Notes: a model not told the origin generated them from the sequence alone. A stretch of DNA of 64,000 nucleotides from Lachnospiraceae bacterium (GCA_022794035.1 JAAWDX010000001.1:1-64000), one strand, 5' to 3'; shown: positions 1 to 7,897, counted from the stretch's first letter. Numbers and translations are program-made.

Positions 1-179
1 CATCATCACTGCCAGGTACTGTCTTACTCTCTTTTTCATCCTTTTCACGCTTCCCTTTCTTTCTTAGGCCCTTCCCCTGTGCCCTTTTATATGTATTGTT
101 AAGATATTTTCCTTTATACTTCTTTAAGACCCCCTCCCCTCCCTTTTCGGCTCACCTTTTTTCCCTTTTTTTTATTTTT

Positions 180-208
180 TTGCTTTTTTTCTTTTTCAAT
201 GCTATGAT
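180..208 (+). promoter_or_regulatory. Sigma-A promoter of the aminotransferase gene
   Basis: TTGCTT at 180-185 and TATGAT at 203-208 are separated by 17 bases. The preceding 180 bases are strongly pyrimidine-rich and I see no gene in them. The start codon lies 28 bases downstream with AAGGAG just before it. Inferred from consensus only. Confidence 0.6.
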
Positions 209-235
209 AAAACAAAAACTAAGGAGATTCTTGCC

Positions 236-1384
236 ATGCCGCAGCCTTCCTATTATGAATTTGACCGCCTTGTCGACCGCCGCCATATGGGCAGCCTCAA
301 GGAGGCCCTCGCTCCTCCGGGATGGGATCAAGGCCCCCTCCCCTCCTTCGATGGCGCTGAGATGGATTTTCCCACCGCTCCCAGTATTCTCCGGCAGATG
401 CGTGCTCTCGTGGACAACGGCCTTTTCGGCTATACCCTAGCCGATGCTTCCTATCGCGAGCATGTTTGCTGGTGGATGAAGGAGGTCCGTCAATGGGAGA
501 TCCGTCCCGAATGGATCGTTCCCTCTCCGGGCACCATTCACTCCGTCGCCACCGCCATCCGCCTGCTCACTCAGGAGGGTGACGCCGTTCTCGTGCAAAG
601 CCCCGAATATCCCCGATATGCACAAGCCATTTCGCGGCTCGGCCGCAAAGTGCTCACGTGCCCGCTCTTATGGCGCGATGGCCGGTACGAAATGGACTGG
701 CAGCAGCTTGCGCTGCAGATGCCCCGGACCAAGCTTATGGTGCTGTGCAATCCGCATAACCCGACCGGGCGCGTTTGGTCGGCTGAGGAATGCGCCCGCC
801 TGATGCAGCTTGCCGATGCCTGCGGAGCTAAGATTATCAGCGATGAAATCTTTGCGGAGGTCGTATGGGACGGGCACCGCACAACGCCATGCGGTCATAT
901 GACGATCACTTCTTTGGGGAAAACCTTTAATTTCACGGGGGTAAACCATGCGAACGTGATCATTGCTGATGAGGATCTGCGCCGGCAGTGGATCCTCCAG
1001 CGCGATGCGGATCATTTTGGCAGCATTGATCCTTGGGTATATGCGGCGATTAAGGGCGCCTATTGTCCCGAGGGCAAGGCATGGGTAGAGGCTATGCTCG
1101 CTTATGTGAATGAAAACCGGCTGCAGCTGCTGGCGCAGGATTGGTCCGGGCTAACGGCTGTTCGTCCAGAGGGGACCTATGTGATATGGCTGCGGCTTGC
1201 TGGCTTTGATACGGAGGAGGCGGCGCTTCGTTTTCTGCGGGAGGATGCCGGCATCATCGCTACGCCGGGCAGCGAATATGGCGAGACCGGATGGTTCCGC
1301 ATGAATATGGCCACGCCGCATCGTTTTTGGCAAAAGGCAGTGGCGCAGCTGGGGCAGGCGCTGCGCCGTAGAGGGATTAAATAG
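236..1384 (+). CDS. MalY/PatB-like PLP-dependent aminotransferase
   Basis: A 382-residue fold-type I PLP enzyme of the class I/II aminotransferase family. The motif CNPHNPTGR (171-179), the SDEI segment (202-205) and the PLP lysine K229 in SLGKTFNFTG are visible. The early AEMDFPTAP segment and the overall pattern fit the MalY/PatB cystathionine beta-lyase branch, which cleaves C-S bonds in sulfur amino acids, rather than biosynthetic aspartate aminotransferases; the exact substrate cannot be read. The ATG at 236 follows AAGGAG with good spacing. The gene stands alone between its promoter and a strong hairpin terminator. Confidence 0.8.
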   Translation: MPQPSYYEFDRLVDRRHMGSLKEALAPPGWDQGPLPSFDGAEMDFPTAPSILRQMRALVDNGLFGYTLADASYREHVCWWMKEVRQWEIRPEWIVPSPGTIHSVATAIRLLTQEGDAVLVQSPEYPRYAQAISRLGRKVLTCPLLWRDGRYEMDWQQLALQMPRTKLMVLCNPHNPTGRVWSAEECARLMQLADACGAKIISDEIFAEVVWDGHRTTPCGHMTITSLGKTFNFTGVNHANVIIADEDLRRQWILQRDADHFGSIDPWVYAAIKGAYCPEGKAWVEAMLAYVNENRLQLLAQDWSGLTAVRPEGTYVIWLRLAGFDTEEAALRFLREDAGIIATPGSEYGETGWFRMNMATPHRFWQKAVAQLGQALRRRGIK

Positions 1385-1390
1385 CAGCAG

Positions 1391-1444
1391 CAAAAAACCG
1401 ATATAAGCGCATCAAAAAATGTATGCCGCTTATATCGGTTTTTC
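1391..1444. terminator. Bidirectional intrinsic terminator
   Basis: An A-tract, the arm AACCGATATAAGCG and its complement CGCTTATATCGGTT are followed by a T-tract; the flanking A and T runs make it work for either strand. It separates the aminotransferase gene from the convergent HxlR gene. Confidence 0.85.
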
Positions 1445-1496
1445 TATTTGCAATGCTTTATGGCCAATCAAGATGGCGCTTTCGTCTGCAGATCGA

Positions 1497-1874
1497 TTAA
1501 CGATAATCACACCTTTGGCATTGAATCATGGGCATTTCCTTATTTTCCTTATAAAATATACCTGCCCATTTGCAGATGCTTTGTAAAATAGGAACTACCG
1601 ACAGCCCTTTCTCAGACAAGGAATATTCAACTCTGGGCGGAATCTCATCATAGGATTTTCGTAAAACAATACCATTTGCAATCAAATCCTTTAAAGTAGC
1701 TGCCAGAACGGCATCTGTGATATTGCCCATTTCTTTGCGAATTTCACTGTACCGAAGCGTCCCTAGAGTTGCCAGCACACAAATGATACGTGAATTCCAT
1801 TTGCCGCCAAATAACTCCATACCATACTCCAAGGGACAGCGGATATCTTTTTCCAGTTTCCTTTTATATGCCAT
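1497..1874 (-). CDS. HxlR-family transcriptional regulator
   Basis: A 125-residue winged-helix regulator. CPLEYGMELFGGKW near the N terminus is the HxlR hallmark, followed by the recognition region LRYSEIRKEMGNITDAVLAATL and the wing SLSEKG. The start at 1874 (MAYKRK) is chosen over the longer in-frame start at 1910 because AGGAAGGA lies eight bases before it. HxlR proteins usually sense redox or electrophile stress and control a neighbouring reductase; here the neighbour just upstream on the same strand is a PNPOx-like flavoprotein, the likely target. A hairpin between the two genes may limit read-through. Confidence 0.85.
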   Translation of the reverse strand: MAYKRKLEKDIRCPLEYGMELFGGKWNSRIICVLATLGTLRYSEIRKEMGNITDAVLAATLKDLIANGIVLRKSYDEIPPRVEYSLSEKGLSVVPILQSICKWAGIFYKENKEMPMIQCQRCDYR

Positions 1875-1902
1875 ATTTTGTGCTTCCTTCCTCTTACCTG
1901 CC

Positions 1903-1942
1903 AACAACAAAGCGGATGCAAGTCATTCCCTGCATCCGCTTT
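1903..1942 (-). terminator. Hairpin terminator after the PNPOx-like gene
   Basis: AGCGGATGCA and TGCATCCGCT form a perfect 10-base stem around a 10-base loop. On the minus strand the stem is followed by TTGTTGTT, a moderate U-tract. It sits in the 78-base gap to the HxlR start, so the regulator may depend on read-through. Confidence 0.65.
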
Positions 1943-1952
1943 GAAATTCTCA

Positions 1953-2348
1953 TTACAGGACTTTTTTATTATCTGTGCCGGGAGTCGTGACGATTACCTT
2001 CTCTGGTGTAATCATCAAAGCGCCTTTAGCAGTAGCGGCCCCATTAAACATTTTTTCTACCATGGTTTTGAAGGCGCTTACGACTTCCCCTTCGGTAACA
2101 TAGCTGGCGATGCCTTGGATTTGATAGCCTTCCAGACTCTTTGCATCATATACGGAGATCGCAATCCTGCCTCCATTTTCCTGAATGTTTCTAAGCGTAG
2201 TTTCCAAAAATACATCTCCAACGACCAAATTCCCATCTTCCGTCACATCCTTAAATGCCACCGGTACTACATTGGGCTTACCACCCGCACAGGTCGCTAA
2301 ATCCCACATATTGTCCTTCAGCAATTTTTTTACAGAATCATTCAACAT
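1953..2348 (-). CDS. Pyridoxamine 5'-phosphate oxidase-like FMN-binding protein
   Basis: A 131-residue single-domain protein of the PNPOx-like split-barrel family. The pattern WDLATCAGGKPNVVPVAF, then DVFLETTLRNIQENGGRIAISVYD, then a GYQIQGIASYVTEG strand is typical of small FMN-binding members of unknown substrate. It is too short and too diverged to be PdxH. ATG at 2348 follows AGGAGG. The HxlR gene lies downstream on the same strand, a common pairing for a regulated flavoprotein. Confidence 0.75.
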   Translation of the reverse strand: MLNDSVKKLLKDNMWDLATCAGGKPNVVPVAFKDVTEDGNLVVGDVFLETTLRNIQENGGRIAISVYDAKSLEGYQIQGIASYVTEGEVVSAFKTMVEKMFNGAATAKGALMITPEKVIVTTPGTDNKKVL

Positions 2349-2369
2349 TGTTATATCCTCCTATTATCA

Positions 2370-2453
2370 GGCTCATAACTGTGAGCCCCTGTGATACGCT
2401 TATTATAGCAAGGGTATTGATAAGCAGGAAGATATTAGCTATTTTATTAGCTA
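2370..2453 (-). promoter_or_regulatory. Promoter region and candidate operator of the PNPOx-like gene
   Basis: On the minus strand TATAAT lies at about 2401-2406. Two direct copies of ATTAGCTA (plus-strand reading) occur at 2434-2441 and 2446-2453, 12 bases apart, upstream of the -10, a reasonable place for an HxlR dimer. A small hairpin (GGCTCA/TGAGCC at 2370-2387) lies in the 5' UTR. The -35 is poor, fitting an activated promoter. Confidence 0.45.
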
Positions 2454-2476
2454 CTATTAAATTTCATAGTGAATGC

Positions 2477-3295
2477 TTACATAATCGGAAACTCCAGCTT
2501 TTTAAGCTTTTCGAGCAGCTCGTCCACTTCTGAAGGCTGCTCATGGCTGGCTTCAATCTTCTGCCGGATTCCAAGCATGCGCATATCCGTAGAGGAGATA
2601 ATGTCGGCACAGGCTTTGAGCTCCTTGCCGATCTCTTCTGCATTGGCGATTTCGTGCTTATATTTGAGCTGATGCTCCAGACTGGCCCAAAAATCCATGG
2701 CGATCGTACGGATCTGTACCTCAACTTCTACTTTTTTGGTCTGATTGGCAAAAAAGACAGGGACCGAAACGATCAGATGAAGGCTCCGATAGCCGTTTGG
2801 CTTAGGATTTGCAATATAATCCTTTTGCCGGATCAGTTCGATATCGTCCTGCTGAATCAACGATTTAGCCAGCAGGTAGATATCATCGACATAAGAGCAG
2901 ATCACGCGCACGCCGGCTATGTCATGAATGTTATTCTCTATGTTTTCAACAGAAAGCGGCAGATGCAGGCGCTCCAGCTTGCCTGCTATGCTGGAGGAGC
3001 GCTTTAGCCGCGTATTGATGAAGTTGATTGGGTTGCGCTGATAGCGAATATTAAATTCGGTATTCAGCACCTCAAACTTGGTGCGAATCTCTTTGATGGC
3101 ACAGGAATACGTCATGAGCATTTCCTTGTATTCAACCATTGTATTCATCAAGGTCTTGGATTGCTCGAACAGGGCATCGATGCCAAGGTCTTCCTGCGAA
3201 AGCAGCTCTGTGGAGAGGGCATGAATCGGAGCCGCCAGACTGGAAAGCTCTTCATCCTCTAGCGCTGCATGGTGCTGTATATTATGATCTTGCAT
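2477..3295 (-). CDS. Small alarmone synthetase, RelA/SpoT synthetase domain
   Basis: A 272-residue protein with only the (p)ppGpp synthetase domain, as in the YjbM/YwaC (RelQ/RelP) family; no HD hydrolase, TGS or ACT domain fits the length. DIAGVR (125-130), YIANPKPNGYRSLH (160-173), EVQIRT (192-197) and DFWASLEH (201-208) are the expected catalytic and substrate motifs. It would transfer pyrophosphate from ATP to GDP or GTP in the stringent response. About 60 extra N-terminal residues and a C-terminal charged helix are present. ATG at 3295 follows AAGGAGG. Confidence 0.88.
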   Translation of the reverse strand: MQDHNIQHHAALEDEELSSLAAPIHALSTELLSQEDLGIDALFEQSKTLMNTMVEYKEMLMTYSCAIKEIRTKFEVLNTEFNIRYQRNPINFINTRLKRSSSIAGKLERLHLPLSVENIENNIHDIAGVRVICSYVDDIYLLAKSLIQQDDIELIRQKDYIANPKPNGYRSLHLIVSVPVFFANQTKKVEVEVQIRTIAMDFWASLEHQLKYKHEIANAEEIGKELKACADIISSTDMRMLGIRQKIEASHEQPSEVDELLEKLKKLEFPIM

Positions 3296-3332
3296 TTGAT
3301 TTCCTCCTTAAAATGTTCTGTGTCTTTATCAT

Positions 3333-3361
3333 ATCATATCGCCGGCGTATGTTCCAGCCAA
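3333..3361 (-). promoter_or_regulatory. Sigma-A promoter of the alarmone synthetase gene
   Basis: On the minus strand TTGGCT (3361-3356) and TATGAT (3338-3333) are 17 bases apart. It is divergent from the GH2 promoter, whose -35 begins only 18 bases away. Confidence 0.6.
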
Positions 3362-3372
3362 TATTTAGCGTT

Positions 3373-3407
3373 AAGCGCTTGACACCGTATTTTCGCCCGC
3401 GTATAAT
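3373..3407 (+). promoter_or_regulatory. Consensus promoter with an AAGCGCTT palindrome over the -35
   Basis: TTGACA (3379-3384) and TATAAT (3402-3407) are both perfect with a 17-base spacer. The palindrome AAGCGCTT (3373-3380) overlaps the -35; it has the central CG typical of LacI/CcpA-type operators. A promoter this strong in front of a sugar hydrolase would be expected to be repressed. Confidence 0.75.
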
Positions 3408-3450
3408 CGCTGTATCTAGCGCAAAAGCGCATAATAAAAGGAGAAAACTT

Positions 3451-5205
3451 ATGAATATTCCTCGCTCCGAACACCCCAAGCCGCAGCTTCGCCGCGACAG
3501 CTGGCAAAGCCTGAATGGGCTCTGGCAATTTGAGATTGACAATGGCCGCAGCGGCCTTGCACGCGGCCTCGCTGGCAGTGATACTCCGCTTTCTCAGCAA
3601 ATTCTCGTGCCCTTCTGCCCTGAAAGCAAGCTTTCCGGCATCGGGTACACGGACTTTATGTACGGCGTTTGGTACCAACGCAGCATTCAGATCTGTGCTG
3701 AGCAGCTGCAGGGCTGCATCCGCCTTCACTTTGGCGCCGTTGATTATCGCTGCACGGTCTATGTCAACGGCCAAGAGGCCGGCAAGCATACCGGCGGCTA
3801 TACGTCCTTCTATTTTGATATCACGGACCTTTTAAAGGAAGGCGAAAACACGCTTGCCGTTTTTGCCGAGGACGATACTCGCGATCCTATGATCCCGCGC
3901 GGCAAGCAGAGCGAAGAATATTTTTCCCATGACTGCGACTACACGCGTACCACCGGCATTTGGCAAACTGTATGGCTTGAATTCTTGCCGGTCACGCATC
4001 TGGACAGCTTCCGCCTCTATCCCGATGCAGCCACGGGCAAGGTGACCATCATCGCCCAGCTTTGCGGCGCTGCCGCTCTGACAGTAAGGGCCCTATATGA
4101 GGGACGCACCGTTGGCGAAATCACGGCGGCCTGCAGCGGCGGCTCTCAGACGCTCTGCCTGCCGCTCAGCGAACGGCACCTATGGGAGGTCGGCTGCGGC
4201 CGGCTGTATGACCTGGAGCTGACCTACGGCGATGATCTGGTGCACAGTTACTTCGGCCTGCGCTCGGTGGAGCTGGATGAGCGCGTATGCCGCATCAATG
4301 GCAGGCCGGTATTTCAGCGGCTGATTCTGGATCAGGGGTTTTATCCGGACGGCATCTACACGGCGCCTTCGGATGCAGAGCTGATCGCCGATATCGAGCG
4401 CTCAATGGCGATGGGCTTTAACGGCGCGCGCCTGCACGAGAAGGTGTTTGAGGAGCGTTTTCTGTATCACGCGGACCGCCTGGGCTATATGGTGTGGGGC
4501 GAGTATCCCAACTGGGGCCTGCAGCACACGAGGCCGGAAGCGATCTATTCGTTCCTGCCGGACTGGCTGGAGGAGCTTGAGCGCGATTTCAACCATCCGT
4601 CCATCGTTGGGTGGTGTCCTTTCAATGAAACTTGGGATCTGAATGCGCATCCGCAATATGATCCGCTCCTGCGGCTCGTGTACCGCACGACCAAAACAGC
4701 CGATCCTACGCGCCCCTGCATCGACACCAGCGGCAACTATCATGTGGAGACGGATATTTTTGACCTGCATGATTACCGGCAGGAGCCGGAAGTGTTTGCC
4801 GGCTCCTATCCTAAGGATGGACCCATCACAATTCGATTTGCGGAGCGCCAGACCTACGGCGGCGAGCCGATCATGATCAGCGAATATGGCGGTATTGGCT
4901 ATAGCCCTGCTGAAAAGGATGAGCTTACCAACCGGGATGATCTCGTAAATGAGAACGGCCCTGTGAATGAGGCCTGGAGCTATGGCAATGCAGCGGCGAG
5001 CGAAAAAGAGTTTATCGCCCGCTTTAAGGGGCTCACGGATGCGCTGCTGGATCATCCGCACATCATGGGGCTGTGCTATACGCAGCTGACCGATGTGGAG
5101 CAGGAACAGAACGGACTGTATACCTATGACCGGCGTCCGAAGGTGGATCCGGCGATCATCCATGAGATCATGACGCGAAAGGCTGCCATTGAAGAGGAAG
5201 TATGA
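3451..5205 (+). CDS. Glycoside hydrolase family 2 enzyme
   Basis: A 584-residue GH2 enzyme (beta-galactosidase/beta-glucuronidase superfamily). The order is an N-terminal jelly-roll sugar-binding domain (GLWQFEIDNG to DDTRDPMIPRGKQ), an immunoglobulin-like domain, and a TIM barrel. The acid/base E393 in CPFNETW and the nucleophile E478 in ISEYGG are present. It lacks the long C-terminal domains of LacZ. The ATG at 3451 is chosen because AAAGGAG precedes it; the open frame upstream runs through the promoter. It overlaps the next gene by four bases, so the two are translationally coupled. Substrate is not readable; no signal peptide, hence cytoplasmic. Confidence 0.85.
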   Translation: MNIPRSEHPKPQLRRDSWQSLNGLWQFEIDNGRSGLARGLAGSDTPLSQQILVPFCPESKLSGIGYTDFMYGVWYQRSIQICAEQLQGCIRLHFGAVDYRCTVYVNGQEAGKHTGGYTSFYFDITDLLKEGENTLAVFAEDDTRDPMIPRGKQSEEYFSHDCDYTRTTGIWQTVWLEFLPVTHLDSFRLYPDAATGKVTIIAQLCGAAALTVRALYEGRTVGEITAACSGGSQTLCLPLSERHLWEVGCGRLYDLELTYGDDLVHSYFGLRSVELDERVCRINGRPVFQRLILDQGFYPDGIYTAPSDAELIADIERSMAMGFNGARLHEKVFEERFLYHADRLGYMVWGEYPNWGLQHTRPEAIYSFLPDWLEELERDFNHPSIVGWCPFNETWDLNAHPQYDPLLRLVYRTTKTADPTRPCIDTSGNYHVETDIFDLHDYRQEPEVFAGSYPKDGPITIRFAERQTYGGEPIMISEYGGIGYSPAEKDELTNRDDLVNENGPVNEAWSYGNAAASEKEFIARFKGLTDALLDHPHIMGLCYTQLTDVEQEQNGLYTYDRRPKVDPAIIHEIMTRKAAIEEEV

Positions 5206-5648
5206 TGCAAAGTATAAGAATTTATGAAATGCCGGCTTGTAAGATGGTTTCATCCGGGGTAGGCATGTTTGAAGAAGAAAGGTTCAATTTGTTTGATCAA
5301 TGGATATCTTCGCAAAAGCAGAGTCTATTCCCAAAGGATTTCCTATACTGGGCTGGCGAAGGCTTTGTTTGGTTGTATATGTATGAAGATGGAATGAAGG
5401 TTCCAGCCGCATTTGAGATAATAGATTTTCAAGGGGGCCTTTATGCTGTAGCGACCGATATAGACCAAAAAACGGATAGGGAGCTTATGGATACGGAGAT
5501 CGATACATTCCTAAGCGCAAACGGACTTGAGCGCGATTCAGCACGTCTGGAATTAGGAAATATAATTACATCGGCGCTTACGAAAAAAATACTGGGATAT
5601 GAACAGATGGACTATTATATCCCAGTAAAGGCCAAAAGCATTTCTTAA
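5202..5648 (+). CDS. GyrI-like small-molecule-binding domain protein
   Basis: A 148-residue protein whose pattern (IYEMPACKMVSS at the start, FDQWISSQ, then FEIIDFQGGLYAV) resembles the AraC effector-binding/GyrI-like fold. There is no DNA-binding domain. Its start overlaps the GH2 stop codon (ATGA), with GAGGAAG upstream, so it is co-translated with the hydrolase. It could bind a ligand related to the GH2 substrate, but that is a guess from context. Confidence 0.55.
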   Translation: MMQSIRIYEMPACKMVSSGVGMFEEERFNLFDQWISSQKQSLFPKDFLYWAGEGFVWLYMYEDGMKVPAAFEIIDFQGGLYAVATDIDQKTDRELMDTEIDTFLSANGLERDSARLELGNIITSALTKKILGYEQMDYYIPVKAKSIS

Positions 5649-5721
5649 AAACGACTGAAGAACCTAGCTATTTCGTCTATTTCCGCCATTAGCGGCTGCT
5701 TTATTGGACGCTGAGATCGGC

Positions 5722-6327
5722 TCACTTCGCCCTCTGGATCACAACGGCCTGACTTTTCTGCGCCTGATAGGCGCGCTCTACACTTTCCTTTTTATAATAG
5801 GCCTGTTCGCCTCCCGTGGGATCGTTAAAAATATATCCCTCCTCATCATAGCCAATGAGCAGCAGGCAGTGCATGGGGTTGATCCATTCGATCTTTTTGC
5901 CGGTCTCCGTGTACCAATCGCGCAGATGGTAGGGCTCTTTCATATCGATCGTGCCCCAGAACACGACCGGCACATCCTGATCGATAAACCGTCTGCACAG
6001 CTCTTCGATGCTAAGTCCGTAGTAGGCGCTGGCCTGATAGCCTTCTAGCTTTTCGACTGCCTTCAGAATAACCGGAGCAAAACAGCCCCAGCCTTCGTTG
6101 GTATAGGGGCTTCCCGGAAATGCCTCCCAAGGATCGCATCCATGATATAAGCCGTCCTCGCCCAGCACCGGGGCCGCGCCGCGCGGCAAAAGCTCGTCCA
6201 TAAACTGCTCTGGCGTGATTGCCAGCCCCAGGTATTGCAGCGCCATGACGGCTGATACGCTCTCGCAGCCTGTCGGATATTTGATTAGCTGACTGATAAA
6301 CGGAACATTTTGAATTGTATGTTTCAT
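5722..6327 (-). CDS. C39-like (papain-fold) peptidase family protein
   Basis: A 201-residue protein of the Peptidase_C39_2 type. The catalytic cysteine is in PTGCESVSAVM near residue 20, the histidine in MHCLLLIGYDEEGY and the aspartate/asparagine in IFNDPTGG. There is no leader-peptide transporter nearby and no clear signal peptide, so a bacteriocin-processing role is not supported. Stand-alone gene; its target is unknown. Confidence 0.75.
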   Translation of the reverse strand: MKHTIQNVPFISQLIKYPTGCESVSAVMALQYLGLAITPEQFMDELLPRGAAPVLGEDGLYHGCDPWEAFPGSPYTNEGWGCFAPVILKAVEKLEGYQASAYYGLSIEELCRRFIDQDVPVVFWGTIDMKEPYHLRDWYTETGKKIEWINPMHCLLLIGYDEEGYIFNDPTGGEQAYYKKESVERAYQAQKSQAVVIQRAK

Positions 6328-6355
6328 TGGTTTCTCCTTTTTTTAATATTCTTAA

Positions 6356-6559
6356 GGCGGCTTAGCCCAGATTGCTTTGCCGCCTTTTATTATACCACAA
6401 GTTCAGCTCATTCTTCGCTGAACTTGGCAAGAAATCCCTGCGGGATTCTTGCGGTCGCCCTGTACCTGTATTATACCATGACGACACCGGAGTTTGACGC
6501 TTTGCGTCAAACTCATAAGGCGGCTCGGGTACTAAAATATCCTAAACTGCCTTGCCGCC
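6356..6559. repeat. Cluster of five hairpins in an intergenic region
   Basis: The 300-base gap 6328-6629 has no gene. It holds GGCGGC/GCCGCC (6356-6384), CAAGTTCAGC/GCTGAACTTG (6398-6426), CAAGAAATCCC/GGGATTCTTG (6428-6451), GAGTTTGACG/CGTCAAACTC (6490-6514) and a second GGCGGC/GCCGCC (6519-6559). Both GGCGGC hairpins share flanking sequence, and TTATACCA occurs twice, so the block looks like a composite repeat element rather than simple terminators. Confidence 0.6.
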
Positions 6560-6629
6560 TTTGCGCAGCACAATTACTTGATTAGCCAAAATATATCTGG
6601 CTGCGCTTATTTTATCATATATTGATTTC

Positions 6630-7184
6630 TTATTCTACTTTTTCCCATCCTTCTCTTATCATCTGCTGCAAAATCATAATATGGTACTCTTCATCATGAA
6701 TGATTCGGTTCAGCACTGCATTGATGCAGTCATCCTGAATCATGCTGATGTGCAGTCTATATTGATGAATGGCGGCCTTTTCTGCCTCTATATCCGCCTG
6801 CAGCATCTGCGGAATCCACCTCGGCAGTGTCAGGCAAGCCGGCGACCAAAGGCCACTTGGCTGGTTTGTCTCGAAGCTGACCACTCCGCCAAGCAGATGG
6901 ATCATTTCTCCAAGCTTCTGCAGGTGTACCATCTCTGCCATTGCAAGCCCCAGAATGGTTCGCGCCAGAGGGCAGTGCTCGCCGGACATACGGTTTTCAT
7001 TATTGATATACTGCAAAATTGCTGACAGCTCTGATACTGACCCGCAATAATCGTCCATCAACAGATCCGCATATCTTTGATTTTTGCTCCTCACCTGAAT
7101 CGGCGGATACGGCAGATCCATCATAATCGGCCTGATTCCTGCCATATTGCAATCATTGATAAACGGATTTTTATTTTTTTCCAT
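6630..7184 (-). CDS. Ferritin-like diiron-domain protein
   Basis: A 184-residue helical protein. Pairs of Glu and His in helix contexts (SELSAILQY, AEMVHLQKLGEMIHLL, EAEKAAIHQY, HDEEYHIMI) fit the four-helix ferritin-like fold that binds two metal ions, as in rubrerythrin-like and manganese-catalase-like proteins. The LPYPPIQV segment at the N terminus recurs in clostridial members. Start at 7184 (ATG, with AGAGGA upstream) is preferred over the in-frame TTG at 7220. Function probably in iron or peroxide handling; not certain. Confidence 0.7.
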   Translation of the reverse strand: MEKNKNPFINDCNMAGIRPIMMDLPYPPIQVRSKNQRYADLLMDDYCGSVSELSAILQYINNENRMSGEHCPLARTILGLAMAEMVHLQKLGEMIHLLGGVVSFETNQPSGLWSPACLTLPRWIPQMLQADIEAEKAAIHQYRLHISMIQDDCINAVLNRIIHDEEYHIMILQQMIREGWEKVE

Positions 7185-7346
7185 GCGCAAAGATCCTCTC
7201 TGATCATATGATATATCCAATACTATGTTTGTCGTCGCTGCGATAGCACTGCTTTCTCTTTATGGTAGTTGCACCGTTGCACTGGTTAAGATTTAGAGAA
7301 TATAACGTGCACATGCCCGTTACCGGCTGATTGAAATCGGCGCTTT

Positions 7347-7430
7347 AACGTGCCAAACGCTTCATTTGACACGTTACGAAGCAAAATCTCCTTGCGGGTT
7401 AACGGAGAAAATTGAATTTTTCTCCGTTAA
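7347..7430. repeat. Two long hairpins upstream of the tRNA gene
   Basis: AACGTGcCAAA (7347-7357) pairs with TTTGaCACGTT (7365-7375) with one mismatch, and TTAACGGAGAAAA (7399-7411) pairs perfectly with TTTTCTCCGTTAA (7418-7430). The 392-base gap 7185-7576 otherwise shows only the tRNA promoter. Neither hairpin has a clear T-tract of its own. Confidence 0.55.
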
Positions 7431-7526
7431 ATCACAGAATAAGCTTTCTCAACAACGTATCAAATGCACCATATGATCCGTTAAAAATCTAAATTTCAAG
7501 ACACGCTAACGCCTATAAAAAACTTC

Positions 7527-7555
7527 TTGACAGAAATGCCTCTAAGTGCTATGAT
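7527..7555 (+). promoter_or_regulatory. Promoter of tRNA-Leu
   Basis: TTGACA (7527-7532) and TATGAT (7550-7555) with a 17-base spacer, 21 bases before the mature tRNA 5' end. Confidence 0.8.
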
Positions 7556-7576
7556 AATTGGCGTTATAAGTTCTAT

Positions 7577-7662
7577 GCAGTTGTGGCGGAACTGGCATAC
7601 GCGCTAGACTAAGGATCTAGTGTCCATTTAACGACTTGAGGGTTCGAGTCCCTCCAACTGCA
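7577..7662 (+). tRNA. tRNA-Leu (anticodon AAG)
   Basis: Acceptor arms GCAGTTG (7577-7583) and CAACTGC (7655-7661) pair, with discriminator A7662. The anticodon stem CTAGA/TCTAG (7604-7608, 7616-7620) encloses the loop CTAAGGA, placing anticodon AAG at 7611-7613, which reads the leucine codon CUU. The long variable arm between the anticodon and T arms is the class II shape of leucine tRNAs. The T arm GAGGG/CCCTC with TTCGAGT is clear. CCA is not encoded. Confidence 0.95.
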
Positions 7663-7673
7663 CTAAAAAGTAG

Positions 7674-7720
7674 AAATCCGAACCTTTTCCTCATTGGGAA
7701 TGGGTTCGGATTTATTGTTT
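7674..7720 (+). terminator. Intrinsic terminator of tRNA-Leu
   Basis: AAATCCGAACC (7674-7684) pairs with GGTTCGGATTT (7703-7713), followed by ATTGTTTTT. The rest of the gap to 7866 shows no gene on either strand that I can support. Confidence 0.85.
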
Positions 7721-7866
7721 TTATCAGCAAAATATGCCGACGTACAATGGCGAAAAGAAATAGCTGTAATTAACAACAAATCATTGAGTTGATGCTTTTG
7801 ACTACCATGCATATACATACGGAAATCCAATATGAAGAATAGTATAGAATAATTTAAACAAACTTC

Positions 7867-7897
7867 TTGACTTTGACGCAACGTCAAGTGATACACT
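7867..7897 (+). promoter_or_regulatory. MerR-type promoter with 19-base spacer and central dyad
   Basis: TTGACT (7867-7872) and TACACT (7892-7897) are separated by 19 bases, the long spacer typical of MerR-activated promoters. Between them TTGACG (7873-7878) and CGTCAA (7882-7887) form an inverted repeat. The gene downstream begins with a MerR DNA-binding domain, so autoactivation is the natural reading. Confidence 0.8.

Noticed and set aside
96..440. 114-codon frame at the left edge
   Set aside because: Phenylalanine/leucine-rich translation of a pyrimidine-rich leader overlapping the aminotransferase gene; no binding site.
4402..5253. 283-codon open frame antisense to the GH2 gene
   Set aside because: Shadow of a clearly functional GH2 barrel with both catalytic glutamates.
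5722..6327. Bacteriocin leader peptidase
   Set aside because: C39-like motifs are present but no transporter domain, precursor peptide or immunity gene is nearby.
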